Source: Sphingosinicella sp. (GTDB taxonomy: Bacteria > Pseudomonadota > Alphaproteobacteria > Sphingomonadales > Sphingomonadaceae). From it: 64,000 bases of DNA. The notes beneath the pieces were generated by a model that did no database searches, was not told where the DNA came from, and saw only the letters and a list, made by a program, of their open reading frames with translations. A program made the position numbers and the translations under genes. Positions within the stretch are counted from its first letter, which is position 1. Every line of letters starts with the position of its first letter. The stretch covers positions 1 to 64,000 of the forward strand of contig JACDEE010000002.1 in NCBI GenBank assembly GCA_013816585.1. Reading direction: 5' to 3'. Below are positions 16,235 through 24,664 of the stretch, piece by piece.

Positions 16235-17893
16235 TCAACTGTTAGCACGCCGCCCTTTTTCGTCAGTTCTGCGAGGCCTTGCGGGCTCGGGTCGATAGCT
16301 CCGGCGCGCGGGCAGCAATCCTTTGCCGGCCAGAAGCGCCCGTACGTCCTCGACCTGCATCGGTTTGCCGAACAGCCAGCCCTGGCCATGATAGGTGCCG
16401 ATCGAGCGAAGGCGCGCCTCGATCAGGTCATCCTCGATACCTTCCGCGGTGACCGCGAGATTGAGGCTGTCGGCCAGGCGGGTGATGGCCGTGACGATCG
16501 CGGCGCTTTCGGGATTCTCATTGATCGATGAAATAAAGCTGCGGTCGATCTTGATGCGATCGAACGGCAAGGCGCGCAAATGGGCAAGCGAGGAATAGCC
16601 GGTGCCGAAATCATCAAGCGCCAGCCTGATACCCTGGTTCTTGAGGCTGCTGACGATGGCCTGGGCAAGTCCCAGATTTTCGAACAGCGAGCTTTCGGTG
16701 ATTTCGACTTCCAGCCGCTCGGCGGGATAGCCCGTCTCGCTCAGCAGCTTGGCGATCTTCTGCGCCAGCCAGGGGTCCTTCAGCTGGACCGGTGAGATGT
16801 TGACTGAAAGCATCAGCGAACTGTCCCAGCCGCGCGCTTCGGCCAGGGCCTGGCGCATCACCGACATGGAAAGGTCGCCGATCAGGCCGCATTCTTCGGC
16901 GATCGGAATGAATTCGTCCGGCATCACGAGGCCCGTGTCCGCCCGCACCCAGCGTGCGAGCATTTCGAAGCCGCACAGATTGCCGCTTACCAGGTCGATC
17001 TGCTGTTCGAAATACGGAACGACTTCGCCTGCCGGGATTCCCTTGCGCAGACCGGTTTCCAGCTCGTTTCGAGTCTGCAGCTCGCGCTGCATGCTGGCGT
17101 CGAACCAGGCCCAACGGCCCCGGCCCAGCTTCTTGGCCGCGTGCATCGCAATGTCGGCGCGCCGCATCAGCGAATCCACCGAGACGCATTGGGCGTCGGA
17201 CCGGGCGACCCCGACCGAGGCGCTGACATGGGTATGAACGCCGGCAAGGTCGAAAGGCTTGCCCAGACGATCGACAATGGCCGCGACCACGCGGTCGACC
17301 AGCGCATGATTATTGGGCTCGAATGCGAAAGCGGCGGCGAATTCGTCGCCGCCCAGCCTGGCCGTGGCGGCGTCATAAGGAAGGGCGCGCCGGATAACCT
17401 CCGCGGTCATGCGGAGGAGGTTGTCGCCCGTATGGTGACCGTGAAGGTCGTTCACGGTCTTGAAGCCGTCAATATCGACCACCAGCATCGCCACCGCATG
17501 CCGTCGCCGGGCAGCGCTCATCAAAAGGCTTTCGACCCCTTCGTTCATCGAACGGCGGTTCAGGAATCCGGTCAGCGGGTCCGTCGATGCGAGAGACTGC
17601 GCCCTTTTTTCGGCCGCCGACCGCTCGCGCACCTCGCGCTCGGCGATCCGGTAGCGTCTCCAGCCGAAGAAGGCGACCGCGACATTGGTCGCGATCAGCG
17701 AGATGATGACACCCGCGGCGCTGAAACCCAGGTCCGCGAACTCGCGTGCGATCGCTTCGAAATAATAATTGCCGATGCCCGCGATGACCAGCAGGGCGGC
17801 AAGCCCACTGCCGATGACCACGACGTCATAGCTTTCGCTCGCCCGGTAATCATCAAGGGCCTGTATGCCCTGTGGTCTAACTTCATCGCTCAT
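16235..17893 (-). CDS. Membrane GGDEF-EAL c-di-GMP signalling protein
   Basis: This 552-residue protein joins a diguanylate cyclase domain to a c-di-GMP phosphodiesterase domain. Two hydrophobic segments (VVVIGSGLAALLVIAGIG and AAGVIISLIATNVAVAFFG) place it in the inner membrane with little periplasmic sensor. The GGDEF domain (about 105-265) has an intact RLGGDEFA and no RxxD inhibitory site at the usual spacing. The EAL domain (about 280-530) reads EMLARW in place of EALxRW, keeps the Glu, and has DDFGTGYSSLAHL and IDRSFI. Both activities look possible; which dominates cannot be told from sequence. Confidence 0.9.
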   Translation of the reverse strand: MSDEVRPQGIQALDDYRASESYDVVVIGSGLAALLVIAGIGNYYFEAIAREFADLGFSAAGVIISLIATNVAVAFFGWRRYRIAEREVRERSAAEKRAQSLASTDPLTGFLNRRSMNEGVESLLMSAARRRHAVAMLVVDIDGFKTVNDLHGHHTGDNLLRMTAEVIRRALPYDAATARLGGDEFAAAFAFEPNNHALVDRVVAAIVDRLGKPFDLAGVHTHVSASVGVARSDAQCVSVDSLMRRADIAMHAAKKLGRGRWAWFDASMQRELQTRNELETGLRKGIPAGEVVPYFEQQIDLVSGNLCGFEMLARWVRADTGLVMPDEFIPIAEECGLIGDLSMSVMRQALAEARGWDSSLMLSVNISPVQLKDPWLAQKIAKLLSETGYPAERLEVEITESSLFENLGLAQAIVSSLKNQGIRLALDDFGTGYSSLAHLRALPFDRIKIDRSFISSINENPESAAIVTAITRLADSLNLAVTAEGIEDDLIEARLRSIGTYHGQGWLFGKPMQVEDVRALLAGKGLLPARRSYRPEPARPRRTDEKGRRANS

Positions 17894-17963
17894 TGCTCGG
17901 GATGGTTAGCGCGGACAGAGTGAAAATCGGGTTAAGCTTCAAGGCTGTTTGTGGCGGCGGAAC

Positions 17964-17992
17964 TTGACCCTTGGCACCGGCTGCGGCTATGC
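17964..17992 (+). promoter_or_regulatory. Probable housekeeping promoter of ffh
   Basis: A TTGACC element (17964-17969) is followed after 17 bases by CTATGC (17987-17992), a fair match to sphingomonad housekeeping promoters. It lies in the 218-base gap between the divergent GGDEF-EAL gene and ffh, about 120 bases before the ffh ATG. Nothing else is recognised in that gap. Confidence 0.45.
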
Positions 17993-18111
17993 GCGCCCTC
18001 ATCGTAATCGTGCGATAGGGATTTTTGGCGCGTTCATGGACGCACGCTGGCCGGCGAGGTTTCGTCCGCCGGCGCTTTTGCGTTTGAACGTAGGTGCAAG
18101 GAGCGACAGGC

Positions 18112-19575
18112 ATGTTTGACAGTCTGAGCGACCGCCTGAGCGGCGTGTTCGATCGTCTGCGCGGCCGTGGTGCGCTGAACGAGGCCGATGTGCGCGCCGC
18201 GATGCGCGAAGTCCGCATCGCCTTGCTGGAGGCAGACGTCGCCCTGCCGGTAGTCCGCGAATTCGTCGACAAGGCGACCGAACAGGCCGTCGGGCAACAG
18301 GTTCTGAAATCGATCACTCCCGGCCAGCAAGTCGTCAAGATCGTCCATGACGCCCTGGTCGAGATGCTCGGGTCTGACGCTTCGGAACTGCATGTCGATG
18401 GGACACCACCGGCGGTGATGATGATGGTTGGCCTGCAAGGCTCGGGCAAGACGACCACGACCGCCAAGCTCGCCAAGCGGCTGACCGACAAGAACCGCAA
18501 GAAGGTGATGATGGCGTCGCTCGACGTCGCCCGCCCCGCGGCCCAGGAGCAATTGGCCGTGCTCGGCACTCAAGCCGGAGTAGCGACTCTACCGATCGTC
18601 GCCGGGCAACAACCGGTCGATATCGCCCGGCGCGCGCTTCAATCGGCCAAGCTGCAGGGCTTTGACGTCCTGCTGCTCGACACAGCCGGGCGTTTGCACG
18701 TCGATCAGGCCCTGATGGACGAAATGCAGGCTGTTGCCGCGGTTTCGACCCCACAGGAAATACTGCTCGTGGTCGACGCGCTGACCGGCCAGGACGCGGT
18801 CAACGTTGCCAAGAGCTTTTCCGAACAGGTCGATCTTACCGGCGTCGTCCTTACCCGAATGGACGGCGATGCCCGTGGGGGCGCGGCCCTGTCGATGCGC
18901 GCCGTCACCGGCAAGCCGATCAAGTTCGCCGGTGTAGGGGAGGGGATCGACAAGCTCGAAGCCTTCCACCCCGATCGCGTCGCGGGCCGCATTCTGGGCA
19001 TGGGCGACGTAGTCAGCCTGGTCGAGCGCGCGGGCGAGACGATCCAGCAGGAAGAGGCCGAAGCCCTCGCCAGGAAGATGGCGAAGGGCCAGTTCGATCT
19101 CGACGATCTCAGAAACCAGCTTCGCCAGATGCAGCGTATGGGCGGCCTTGGGGCGCTCGCCGGCATGCTTCCGGGCATGAAGAAGGTCCAGAACGCGATG
19201 GATAATGGCGGCATGGACAACAAGGTCCTGGTGCACATGGACGCGATGATCGGCTCCATGACGCAGCGGGAGCGTTCCAAACCCGAATTGATGAACGCCA
19301 AGCGCAAGATACGCGTCGCCAAGGGATCAGGGACGACGGTGCAGGACGTCAACCGCCTGTTGAAGATGCACCAGGAAATGGCGAATGCGATGAAGAAGAT
19401 CAGGAAGATGGGGGGGCTGGGCAAGCTGGGGGCGATGTTCGGTGCCGGTGGTGGCCTTGGCGGAATGCTAGGCGGCGGGGCAGGCGGGCCGCCAGCCGGT
19501 CTCCCGGGGCTTCCGGGATCAGGCGGACAGGGTTTCAATCTCCCTCCCGGCTTCAATAAATTTAATAAGAAATAG
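18112..19575 (+). CDS. ffh: Signal recognition particle protein Ffh
   Basis: Ffh binds signal sequences of nascent membrane proteins together with the SRP RNA and docks at FtsY. The 487-residue protein has an N domain ([16 protein letters not shown]), a GTPase domain with [42 protein letters not shown] and [11 protein letters not shown], and a methionine-rich M domain ending in a Gly-rich tail. The ATG at 18112 follows AAGGAG. It opens a rightward cluster with rpsP and rimM. The SRP RNA gene was not found in this window. Confidence 0.96.
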   Translation: MFDSLSDRLSGVFDRLRGRGALNEADVRAAMREVRIALLEADVALPVVREFVDKATEQAVGQQVLKSITPGQQVVKIVHDALVEMLGSDASELHVDGTPPAVMMMVGLQGSGKTTTTAKLAKRLTDKNRKKVMMASLDVARPAAQEQLAVLGTQAGVATLPIVAGQQPVDIARRALQSAKLQGFDVLLLDTAGRLHVDQALMDEMQAVAAVSTPQEILLVVDALTGQDAVNVAKSFSEQVDLTGVVLTRMDGDARGGAALSMRAVTGKPIKFAGVGEGIDKLEAFHPDRVAGRILGMGDVVSLVERAGETIQQEEAEALARKMAKGQFDLDDLRNQLRQMQRMGGLGALAGMLPGMKKVQNAMDNGGMDNKVLVHMDAMIGSMTQRERSKPELMNAKRKIRVAKGSGTTVQDVNRLLKMHQEMANAMKKIRKMGGLGKLGAMFGAGGGLGGMLGGGAGGPPAGLPGLPGSGGQGFNLPPGFNKFNKK

Positions 19576-19603
19576 TCGTAAATATCAAAGAAGGAATGAT
19601 AAA

Positions 19604-20269
19604 ATGGCAGTGGCAATCAGGCTCGCACGCGGTGGTGCGAAGAAGCGTCCTTATTACAAGATCGTCGTCACCGACGCCCGCAATTCGCGCGACGGCAAGT
19701 TCATCGAACGGATCGGCAGCTACAATCCTTTGCTCCCCAAGGATAGCGAAGAGCGCGTCAAGATCGACGCCGAGCGCGCCAAGCATTGGCTCTCGGTCGG
19801 CGCGCAGCCTTCCGACCGCGTTCTCCGCTTCTTCGATCAGGCCGGCCTGATGGAGCGTGCGGCACGCAACAATCCGAAGAAGGGCGAGCCTGGCGAGAAG
19901 GCCAAGGAGCGCGCCGAGGAACGCGCTACCAAGGAAACCGAAGCTGCTGCAGCCGCAGCTGCCCCCGCTGAAGAAGCGCCCGCCGAGGAAGCGGCCGCCG
20001 AAGCTGCCGATGCTCCGGCGGAAGCAGTTGCCGCAGAGGAAGCTCCCGCTGCTGAGGAAGCCGCTCCCGCGGAACATGCCGCTGAAGAAGCTGCTGCTGA
20101 AGAAGCTGCCACCGAGGAAGCTCCCGCCGAAGAGGCTCAGGCCGAACAGGCTGCCGACGAAGCGACCCCGGCTGCCGAAGCGACCAACGAGGGCGAGTCC
20201 AATTCCGAGCCTGCTGAAGGTTCGGACGAGGCCGTTCCTGCCGAAGGCGCGGAAAAAGCCGAAGGTTGA
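19604..20269 (+). CDS. rpsP: 30S ribosomal protein S16 with long Ala/Glu tail
   Basis: S16 is a small-subunit protein needed for 30S assembly. Residues 1 to about 80 are canonical S16 ([20 protein letters not shown], then [20 protein letters not shown]). The remaining 140 residues are a low-complexity tail built of Ala, Glu and Pro ([20 protein letters not shown] and similar). Typical S16 has 80-90 residues, so this is an extension, not a fusion to a known domain. The DNA of the tail is made of repeated GAAGAAGCTGCT-type units. It lies 28 bases after ffh with a good ribosome binding site (AAGGAATG). Confidence 0.95.
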   Translation: MAVAIRLARGGAKKRPYYKIVVTDARNSRDGKFIERIGSYNPLLPKDSEERVKIDAERAKHWLSVGAQPSDRVLRFFDQAGLMERAARNNPKKGEPGEKAKERAEERATKETEAAAAAAAPAEEAPAEEAAAEAADAPAEAVAAEEAPAAEEAAPAEHAAEEAAAEEAATEEAPAEEAQAEQAADEATPAAEATNEGESNSEPAEGSDEAVPAEGAEKAEG

Positions 20270-20347
20270 ACCTGAATTGATATTGCGGGGGTGCGGCGAC
20301 GACGGCTTTGCCGCCCCCTCCCAATATCCGATTGAAGGATCGGCTCA

Positions 20348-20833
20348 ATGCCTGACGAGCGCGTCACCCTGGCCGCCATCATCGGCGCGCACGGTTTAAA
20401 TGGCGAGGTGCGCCTGAAGCTTTTCGCCGAGACCGTCGAAAGCCTTTCGTGGCATCAAATGATCCTCGCCGGCGACCGAGAATTGACGTTGAAATCGGTC
20501 AAAGCAGCCGGAGGCACGCCGATCGCCCGCTTTGCGGAAATCAACGACAGAAACCAGGCGGAAGCCCTTCGCGGCACGGCGCTTAGCATTCCCCGCTCGT
20601 CGCTTCCGCCTTTGAAAGACGGCGAATATTATCATGCCGACCTGATTGGACTCCCCTGTCAGGACGCCTCCGGCGGGCCGCTTGGCTCCGTTATAGCCGT
20701 GGAGAATTTCGGGGCGGGGGATATCATCGAGATCGAAAAACCCGACGGCAAAAAATCCATGGTGCCGTTCCGCCCGGGAATTGCAGATTTCGCCGGGAAG
20801 ATCATCATCGTCGATCCGGCGTTTCTGGTCTGA
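20348..20833 (+). CDS. rimM: Ribosome maturation factor RimM
   Basis: RimM helps mature the 3' domain of 16S rRNA in the 30S subunit and contacts S19. The 161-residue protein has the N-terminal RimM domain (IIGAHGLNGEVRLKLFAE) and a C-terminal PRC-barrel (YYHADLIGLPCQDASG, KSMVPFRPGIA). It follows rpsP by 78 bases on the same strand. In many bacteria trmD comes next, but here two unrelated genes intervene. Confidence 0.93.
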   Translation: MPDERVTLAAIIGAHGLNGEVRLKLFAETVESLSWHQMILAGDRELTLKSVKAAGGTPIARFAEINDRNQAEALRGTALSIPRSSLPPLKDGEYYHADLIGLPCQDASGGPLGSVIAVENFGAGDIIEIEKPDGKKSMVPFRPGIADFAGKIIIVDPAFLV

Positions 20834-20857
20834 ATCCAATTCCGCCAACGATCGGTC

Positions 20858-21778
20858 TCAGCGTTTGATTGGTTTTTCCTTGGCCAAATCGTTGCGGATC
20901 GTGGTCGCTGCGACTCCCCCTTCGCCCATGGCGTGGCTGATCTGGTCCAGCCCCAGGACCACGTCGCCGGCGGCGTAGAGGCCGGGGATGCTGGTGCGCT
21001 GATGATCGTCGACGACGATGCACCCGCTCTCGCCCGAAATGACCGCATCGACCATCTTGGCAAGGTCTGCCTGTATGTCCGATCCCAAAGCGGGATAGAC
21101 GCTGTCAAAGGCGTAATGGCCTTCCGCGGTATCGACGACAATGCACTGGCCATCGGCAGCTACCGCCTGGCAAGGCCCGTTCACCGCCTCGATCCCATAT
21201 TCTTTCAGCCGTCCTCGATCGGCGTCGCTCAACGACAGCGCCTTGTCGGGGGCGATCAGGGTCACATCCGCGGTATAGCCCCTCAGAAAGATCGCCTCGG
21301 CCACACCGTGCGGGCCGTCGCCTATCACTCCGACCTTTTTGTCGGTGACTTCAAAGCCATCGCAAATCGGGCAATATCGTATCCGCCCTTCGGCAAGCGC
21401 CTTGTCGTGCAAATCCTCGTCCATCGGCGGGCGCCGGTTCTTGACCCCCGTGGCCAGCAAAACGGTGGATGCCTTGACGGGGCCGCTTCCCCATTCGGCC
21501 TCGAAGCCCCCGTCTACCACCTCCAGCCGGGTCACTCGCCCCGTCTCGATCGACGCGCCATATTTCTGGGCTTGCTGCGTCATCCGGTCGATCAGTTCCT
21601 GCCCTGATATGCCGTCGGGATAACCGGCATGATTGCGGGTGCAGGGGATCATGCTGGCGCGCCCCTTGCCGGCATCGACGAGTTTCAGCCGAAGGTGGAA
21701 GCGCGCAAGATAGATGGCGGCCGTTAGTCCCGCAGGACCTCCGCCGATCACCAGACAGTCAAATTGGGATTCGCTCAT
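20858..21778 (-). CDS. Thioredoxin-reductase-like FAD/NAD(P) oxidoreductase
   Basis: This 306-residue flavoprotein has an N-terminal FAD-binding GGGPAGLTAAIYLAR, a central redox CxxC in CPICDG, an NAD(P)-binding VGVIGDGPHGVAEA and the C-terminal YAAGDVVLGLDQ motif. It belongs to the thioredoxin reductase-like group, but the redox site is CPICDG rather than the CATC of true thioredoxin reductase, so the partner is uncertain. It is antisense to its neighbours and sits between rimM and trmD, which are usually adjacent. Confidence 0.82.
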   Translation of the reverse strand: MSESQFDCLVIGGGPAGLTAAIYLARFHLRLKLVDAGKGRASMIPCTRNHAGYPDGISGQELIDRMTQQAQKYGASIETGRVTRLEVVDGGFEAEWGSGPVKASTVLLATGVKNRRPPMDEDLHDKALAEGRIRYCPICDGFEVTDKKVGVIGDGPHGVAEAIFLRGYTADVTLIAPDKALSLSDADRGRLKEYGIEAVNGPCQAVAADGQCIVVDTAEGHYAFDSVYPALGSDIQADLAKMVDAVISGESGCIVVDDHQRTSIPGLYAAGDVVLGLDQISHAMGEGGVAATTIRNDLAKEKPIKR

Positions 21779-21874
21779 GCGCGCTTAGCGTCGCCGGATG
21801 CGGTTGGTTCCGGCCCGTCTGGAAATGGCCATGGCGAACGGCTACCGTCTCCGGGAGCAATAGGGGATGGGCCG

Positions 21875-23401
21875 ATGGGAAGATTGATGCTGCTCGCCGT
21901 GGCATTCGTGGCGCAAGGCTTTGCGGTGCCCACACAGGCGTCGGCAGCTTCTACAGCGGCGGTCCCACGACAGACCATTGACCAGATTATCCCGGAGATC
22001 GACCGTGGCTTCACCGCCTTCGCGCGGGGCGCTCATATACCGGGGATCACCTGGGGAATCTTGAAGGACGGCCGTCTGCTGCATATCGGCGCATCGGGTG
22101 TCCAGGATGTCGATCAGCGTCGGCCGGTCACGCCGGAGTCGCTGTTCCGCATCGCCTCGATGTCCAAGGCGTTCACGGCGCTGGCCATATTGAAGCTGCG
22201 CGACGAAGGTCGGCTGACGCTCGACACGACGGCCGAAACCTTTGTACCGGAAATGCGCACCTGGCGCTATCCGACCAGTGATTCCCCCCGCATCCGGGTC
22301 CGCGACCTGCTCAGCCATGCCGGCGGCTTCGTCACCGACGATCCCTGGGGCGACCGGCAGCAGGTGCTGTCGGAAGGCGATTTCACCGCCATGCTGCGCC
22401 AAAGCGTGCCTTTCACCCGCGCGCCGCAGATCGCGCATGAATATTCCAATTTCGGCTATGCGTTGCTCGGTCGGATCGTCACCAACGTATCGGGCCGCCC
22501 CTTTAAGGATTATATCGAGCAGGAGATCATGCGCCCGCTCGGCATGACCTCGACCGGCTACGACATCTTCGCGGCTCCGCAGGAGCGCCGTGCGATCGGC
22601 TATCGTTGGGAGAATGAGGCCTGGGCGCGGGAGCCGGACATGCGCCACGGCACTTTCGGGGCGATGGGCGGCGTTCAGACCAGCGCCAACGATTATGCCC
22701 GATGGGTAGCCTATTTGCTTTCGGCCTGGCCCCCACGCGATGGTCCCGAGGAAGGGCCGGTGCGGCGATCCAGCGTTCGCGAGATGGCGCAGGGGCTGAA
22801 TTTCGTTCGACTGAGCCCGCGGCCCGGAATCGACGCCGGGGCCTGTCAGCAAGCGGTGGCCTACGGCATGGGAATGCGAGCCGTCACCGATTGCGATGTC
22901 GGCCTCGCTCTGGTTCATGGCGGTGGCTATCCAGGTTATGGCTCCTATATCCTCCTGCTGCCCGAGCGCGGTATCGGCATCTTCGCCTTGTCGAACCGGA
23001 CCTATGCGGGGCCTTCGGGGCCTGTCTGGGATGCGGCGATGCTTCTGCATAAAACGGGATGGCCGGCCAAAGGGCAGATGCGGGTGAGTGGAGCGCTTGC
23101 CGCCGCCTATCGCTCGGCAGGCGCCCTCTATCGCGCGGGCAATATCGAGCCGGCGCGAAATCAGATCTCGATGAACTTTTTGATGGACCGTTCGGCCGAA
23201 AATTGGTCGGGGGAGCTGCAACGGCTGAAAAGCGAGACCGGCGAATGCCGGACGGATGCGCCAATCGTTGCGACCGGTGCGCTCAGCGGCAACTTCACCT
23301 GGAATTGTGAACGCGCCAAGCTGGAAGGCCAATTGCTTCTCGCTCCAACCAGCCCGCCCACCATTCAGGCGCTGCGTTTGCAAAGCGTTCCCGGCCTATG
23401 A
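21875..23401 (+). CDS. Exported serine hydrolase, beta-lactamase/class C family
   Basis: This 508-residue protein has a signal peptide ([18 protein letters not shown], cleavage near ASA) and a class C beta-lactamase/DD-peptidase-like domain. The active Ser and Lys lie in [12 protein letters not shown] (SxxK), the Tyr in [12 protein letters not shown] (YxN), and [10 protein letters not shown] replaces the KTG motif. Such proteins range from esterases to peptidases; resistance is not implied. Its ATG follows AGGGGAT; its stop overlaps the trmD start (ATGA), so trmD translation may depend on it. A C-terminal domain of about 120 residues is unassigned. Confidence 0.86.
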   Translation: MGRLMLLAVAFVAQGFAVPTQASAASTAAVPRQTIDQIIPEIDRGFTAFARGAHIPGITWGILKDGRLLHIGASGVQDVDQRRPVTPESLFRIASMSKAFTALAILKLRDEGRLTLDTTAETFVPEMRTWRYPTSDSPRIRVRDLLSHAGGFVTDDPWGDRQQVLSEGDFTAMLRQSVPFTRAPQIAHEYSNFGYALLGRIVTNVSGRPFKDYIEQEIMRPLGMTSTGYDIFAAPQERRAIGYRWENEAWAREPDMRHGTFGAMGGVQTSANDYARWVAYLLSAWPPRDGPEEGPVRRSSVREMAQGLNFVRLSPRPGIDAGACQQAVAYGMGMRAVTDCDVGLALVHGGGYPGYGSYILLLPERGIGIFALSNRTYAGPSGPVWDAAMLLHKTGWPAKGQMRVSGALAAAYRSAGALYRAGNIEPARNQISMNFLMDRSAENWSGELQRLKSETGECRTDAPIVATGALSGNFTWNCERAKLEGQLLLAPTSPPTIQALRLQSVPGL

Positions 23402-24135
23402 GCTGGAACGCCACCGTGCTTACCCTTTACCCCGAGATGTTTCCGGGGCCGCTGGGCGTCAGCCTGGCTGGACGCGCGCTCGGCGAGGGCCTTTGGGCGT
23501 TGGAGACGGTGCAGATACGCGATTTTGCCACGGACAAGCACCGATCGGTCGATGATACCCCGGCGGGTGGCGGGGCAGGGATGGTCATGCGGGCGGACGT
23601 GCTTGCCGCGGCGGTGGACGATGTCCTGCAGCGGAGGCCTGAAGCTCCGATGCTGGCGATGACGCCCCGTGGGACGACGCTGACGCAGACGCTGGTACGC
23701 GATCTCGCAACCGGGCCTGGGCTCTCGGTGCTGTGCGGGCGCTTCGAAGGAATAGACGAACGTCTTTTCGAAGCCCGGCCGATCATTCCCGTATCGATCG
23801 GTGATTATGTCCTGTCCGGCGGCGAAACGGCGGCAATTACCTTGTTGGACGCTTGCATTCGCCTGCTTCCCGGCGTAATGGGCGCGCCTTCGAGCGGTGA
23901 AGAGGAAAGCTTTGAAGCCGACCTCCTCGAATACCCTCATTATACCCGACCTTATGAATGGGAAGGGCGCACGATCCCTGAAGTGCTGCGGTCGGGGGAT
24001 CATGCGAAGATCGCCGCCTGGCGTAAAGCCCGGGCGGAGGCGGATACACGGTCACGGCGGCCGGACCTGATGGAGCGTCATGGTGACGCACCCAGGCAGT
24101 CGCCCTCTGGCGCGCGGCAAGAGAACGAAGGTTAG
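23398..24135 (+). CDS. trmD: tRNA (guanine37-N1)-methyltransferase TrmD
   Basis: TrmD methylates G37 of tRNAs with a G at position 36 and prevents +1 frameshifting. The 245-residue SPOUT enzyme has the knot and active-site motifs [41 protein letters not shown] and [10 protein letters not shown], plus the C-terminal YTRPYEW and [14 protein letters not shown]. It is joined upstream by ATGA overlap to the serine hydrolase and followed six bases later by rplS. Confidence 0.96.
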   Translation: MSWNATVLTLYPEMFPGPLGVSLAGRALGEGLWALETVQIRDFATDKHRSVDDTPAGGGAGMVMRADVLAAAVDDVLQRRPEAPMLAMTPRGTTLTQTLVRDLATGPGLSVLCGRFEGIDERLFEARPIIPVSIGDYVLSGGETAAITLLDACIRLLPGVMGAPSSGEEESFEADLLEYPHYTRPYEWEGRTIPEVLRSGDHAKIAAWRKARAEADTRSRRPDLMERHGDAPRQSPSGARQENEG

Positions 24136-24141
24136 ACTGAA

Positions 24142-24579
24142 ATGAACCTCATCCAGACGCTCGAGGCCGAGGCTATCGAGCAATTCAATTCGACCAAGGT
24201 CATCCCCGAATTCCGTCCGGGCGACACCGTCCGCGTCGGCGTCCGCGTGGTTGAAGGCGACCGTACTCGCGTCCAGAATTATGAAGGCGTCTGCATCGCC
24301 CGCGCCAATCGCGGCATGGGATCGTCTTTCACCGTCCGAAAGATCAGCTTCGGCGAAGGTGTCGAGCGCGTCTTCCCGCTTTATTCGCCGAACATCGATT
24401 CGATCGAAGTCGTTCGCCGCGGCGCCGTGCGTCGTGCCAAGCTTTACTATCTGCGTGGCCGCACCGGTAAGGCTGCGCGCATCGCCGAACGCCGCGACAT
24501 TCGCGGTGACAAGGTGGTACCGGCCAAGGCGGCCGCTCCGGAAGCGGCTGCTCCTGAAACGGAAACTGCCGAGAGCTGA
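24142..24579 (+). CDS. rplS: 50S ribosomal protein L19
   Basis: L19 lies at the 30S-50S interface. The 145-residue protein is canonical in its first 115 residues ([20 protein letters not shown], then [18 protein letters not shown] and RAKLYYLRG) and ends in an Ala/Glu-rich tail of about 30 residues, a milder version of the S16 extension. A strong terminator follows directly. Confidence 0.96.
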   Translation: MNLIQTLEAEAIEQFNSTKVIPEFRPGDTVRVGVRVVEGDRTRVQNYEGVCIARANRGMGSSFTVRKISFGEGVERVFPLYSPNIDSIEVVRRGAVRRAKLYYLRGRTGKAARIAERRDIRGDKVVPAKAAAPEAAAPETETAES

Positions 24580-24598
24580 GCCTTTCGACCAGAATATC

Positions 24599-24637
24599 AA
24601 AAAAGCGGGGAGGGCAGAGCTTTCCCCGCTTTTTCTT
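24599..24637 (+). terminator. Rho-independent terminator after rplS
   Basis: An 11-bp perfect stem AAAAGCGGGGA (24601-24611) pairs with TCCCCGCTTTT (24623-24633) and continues into a T-rich tail. It closes the ffh-to-rplS cluster and, being A-rich on its left arm, may also stop the convergent M28 peptidase transcript. Confidence 0.88.
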
Positions 24638-24664
24638 TGCGTGCCTTTTCAAGCCAAAACGGGC

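Noticed and set aside
19930-20230. Microsatellite-like GAAGCTGCT sequence taken as non-coding repeat
   Set aside because: It stays in frame with rpsP and encodes the Ala/Glu tail to a proper stop.
21842-23383. 513-codon minus-strand frame under the serine hydrolase gene
   Set aside because: The plus-strand gene has a signal peptide and full catalytic motifs; the antisense product shows none.
21875-23401. Class C beta-lactamase conferring drug resistance
   Set aside because: The SxxK and YxN motifs are shared by many esterases and peptidases, and the KTG motif is replaced by HGG; resistance is not supported.
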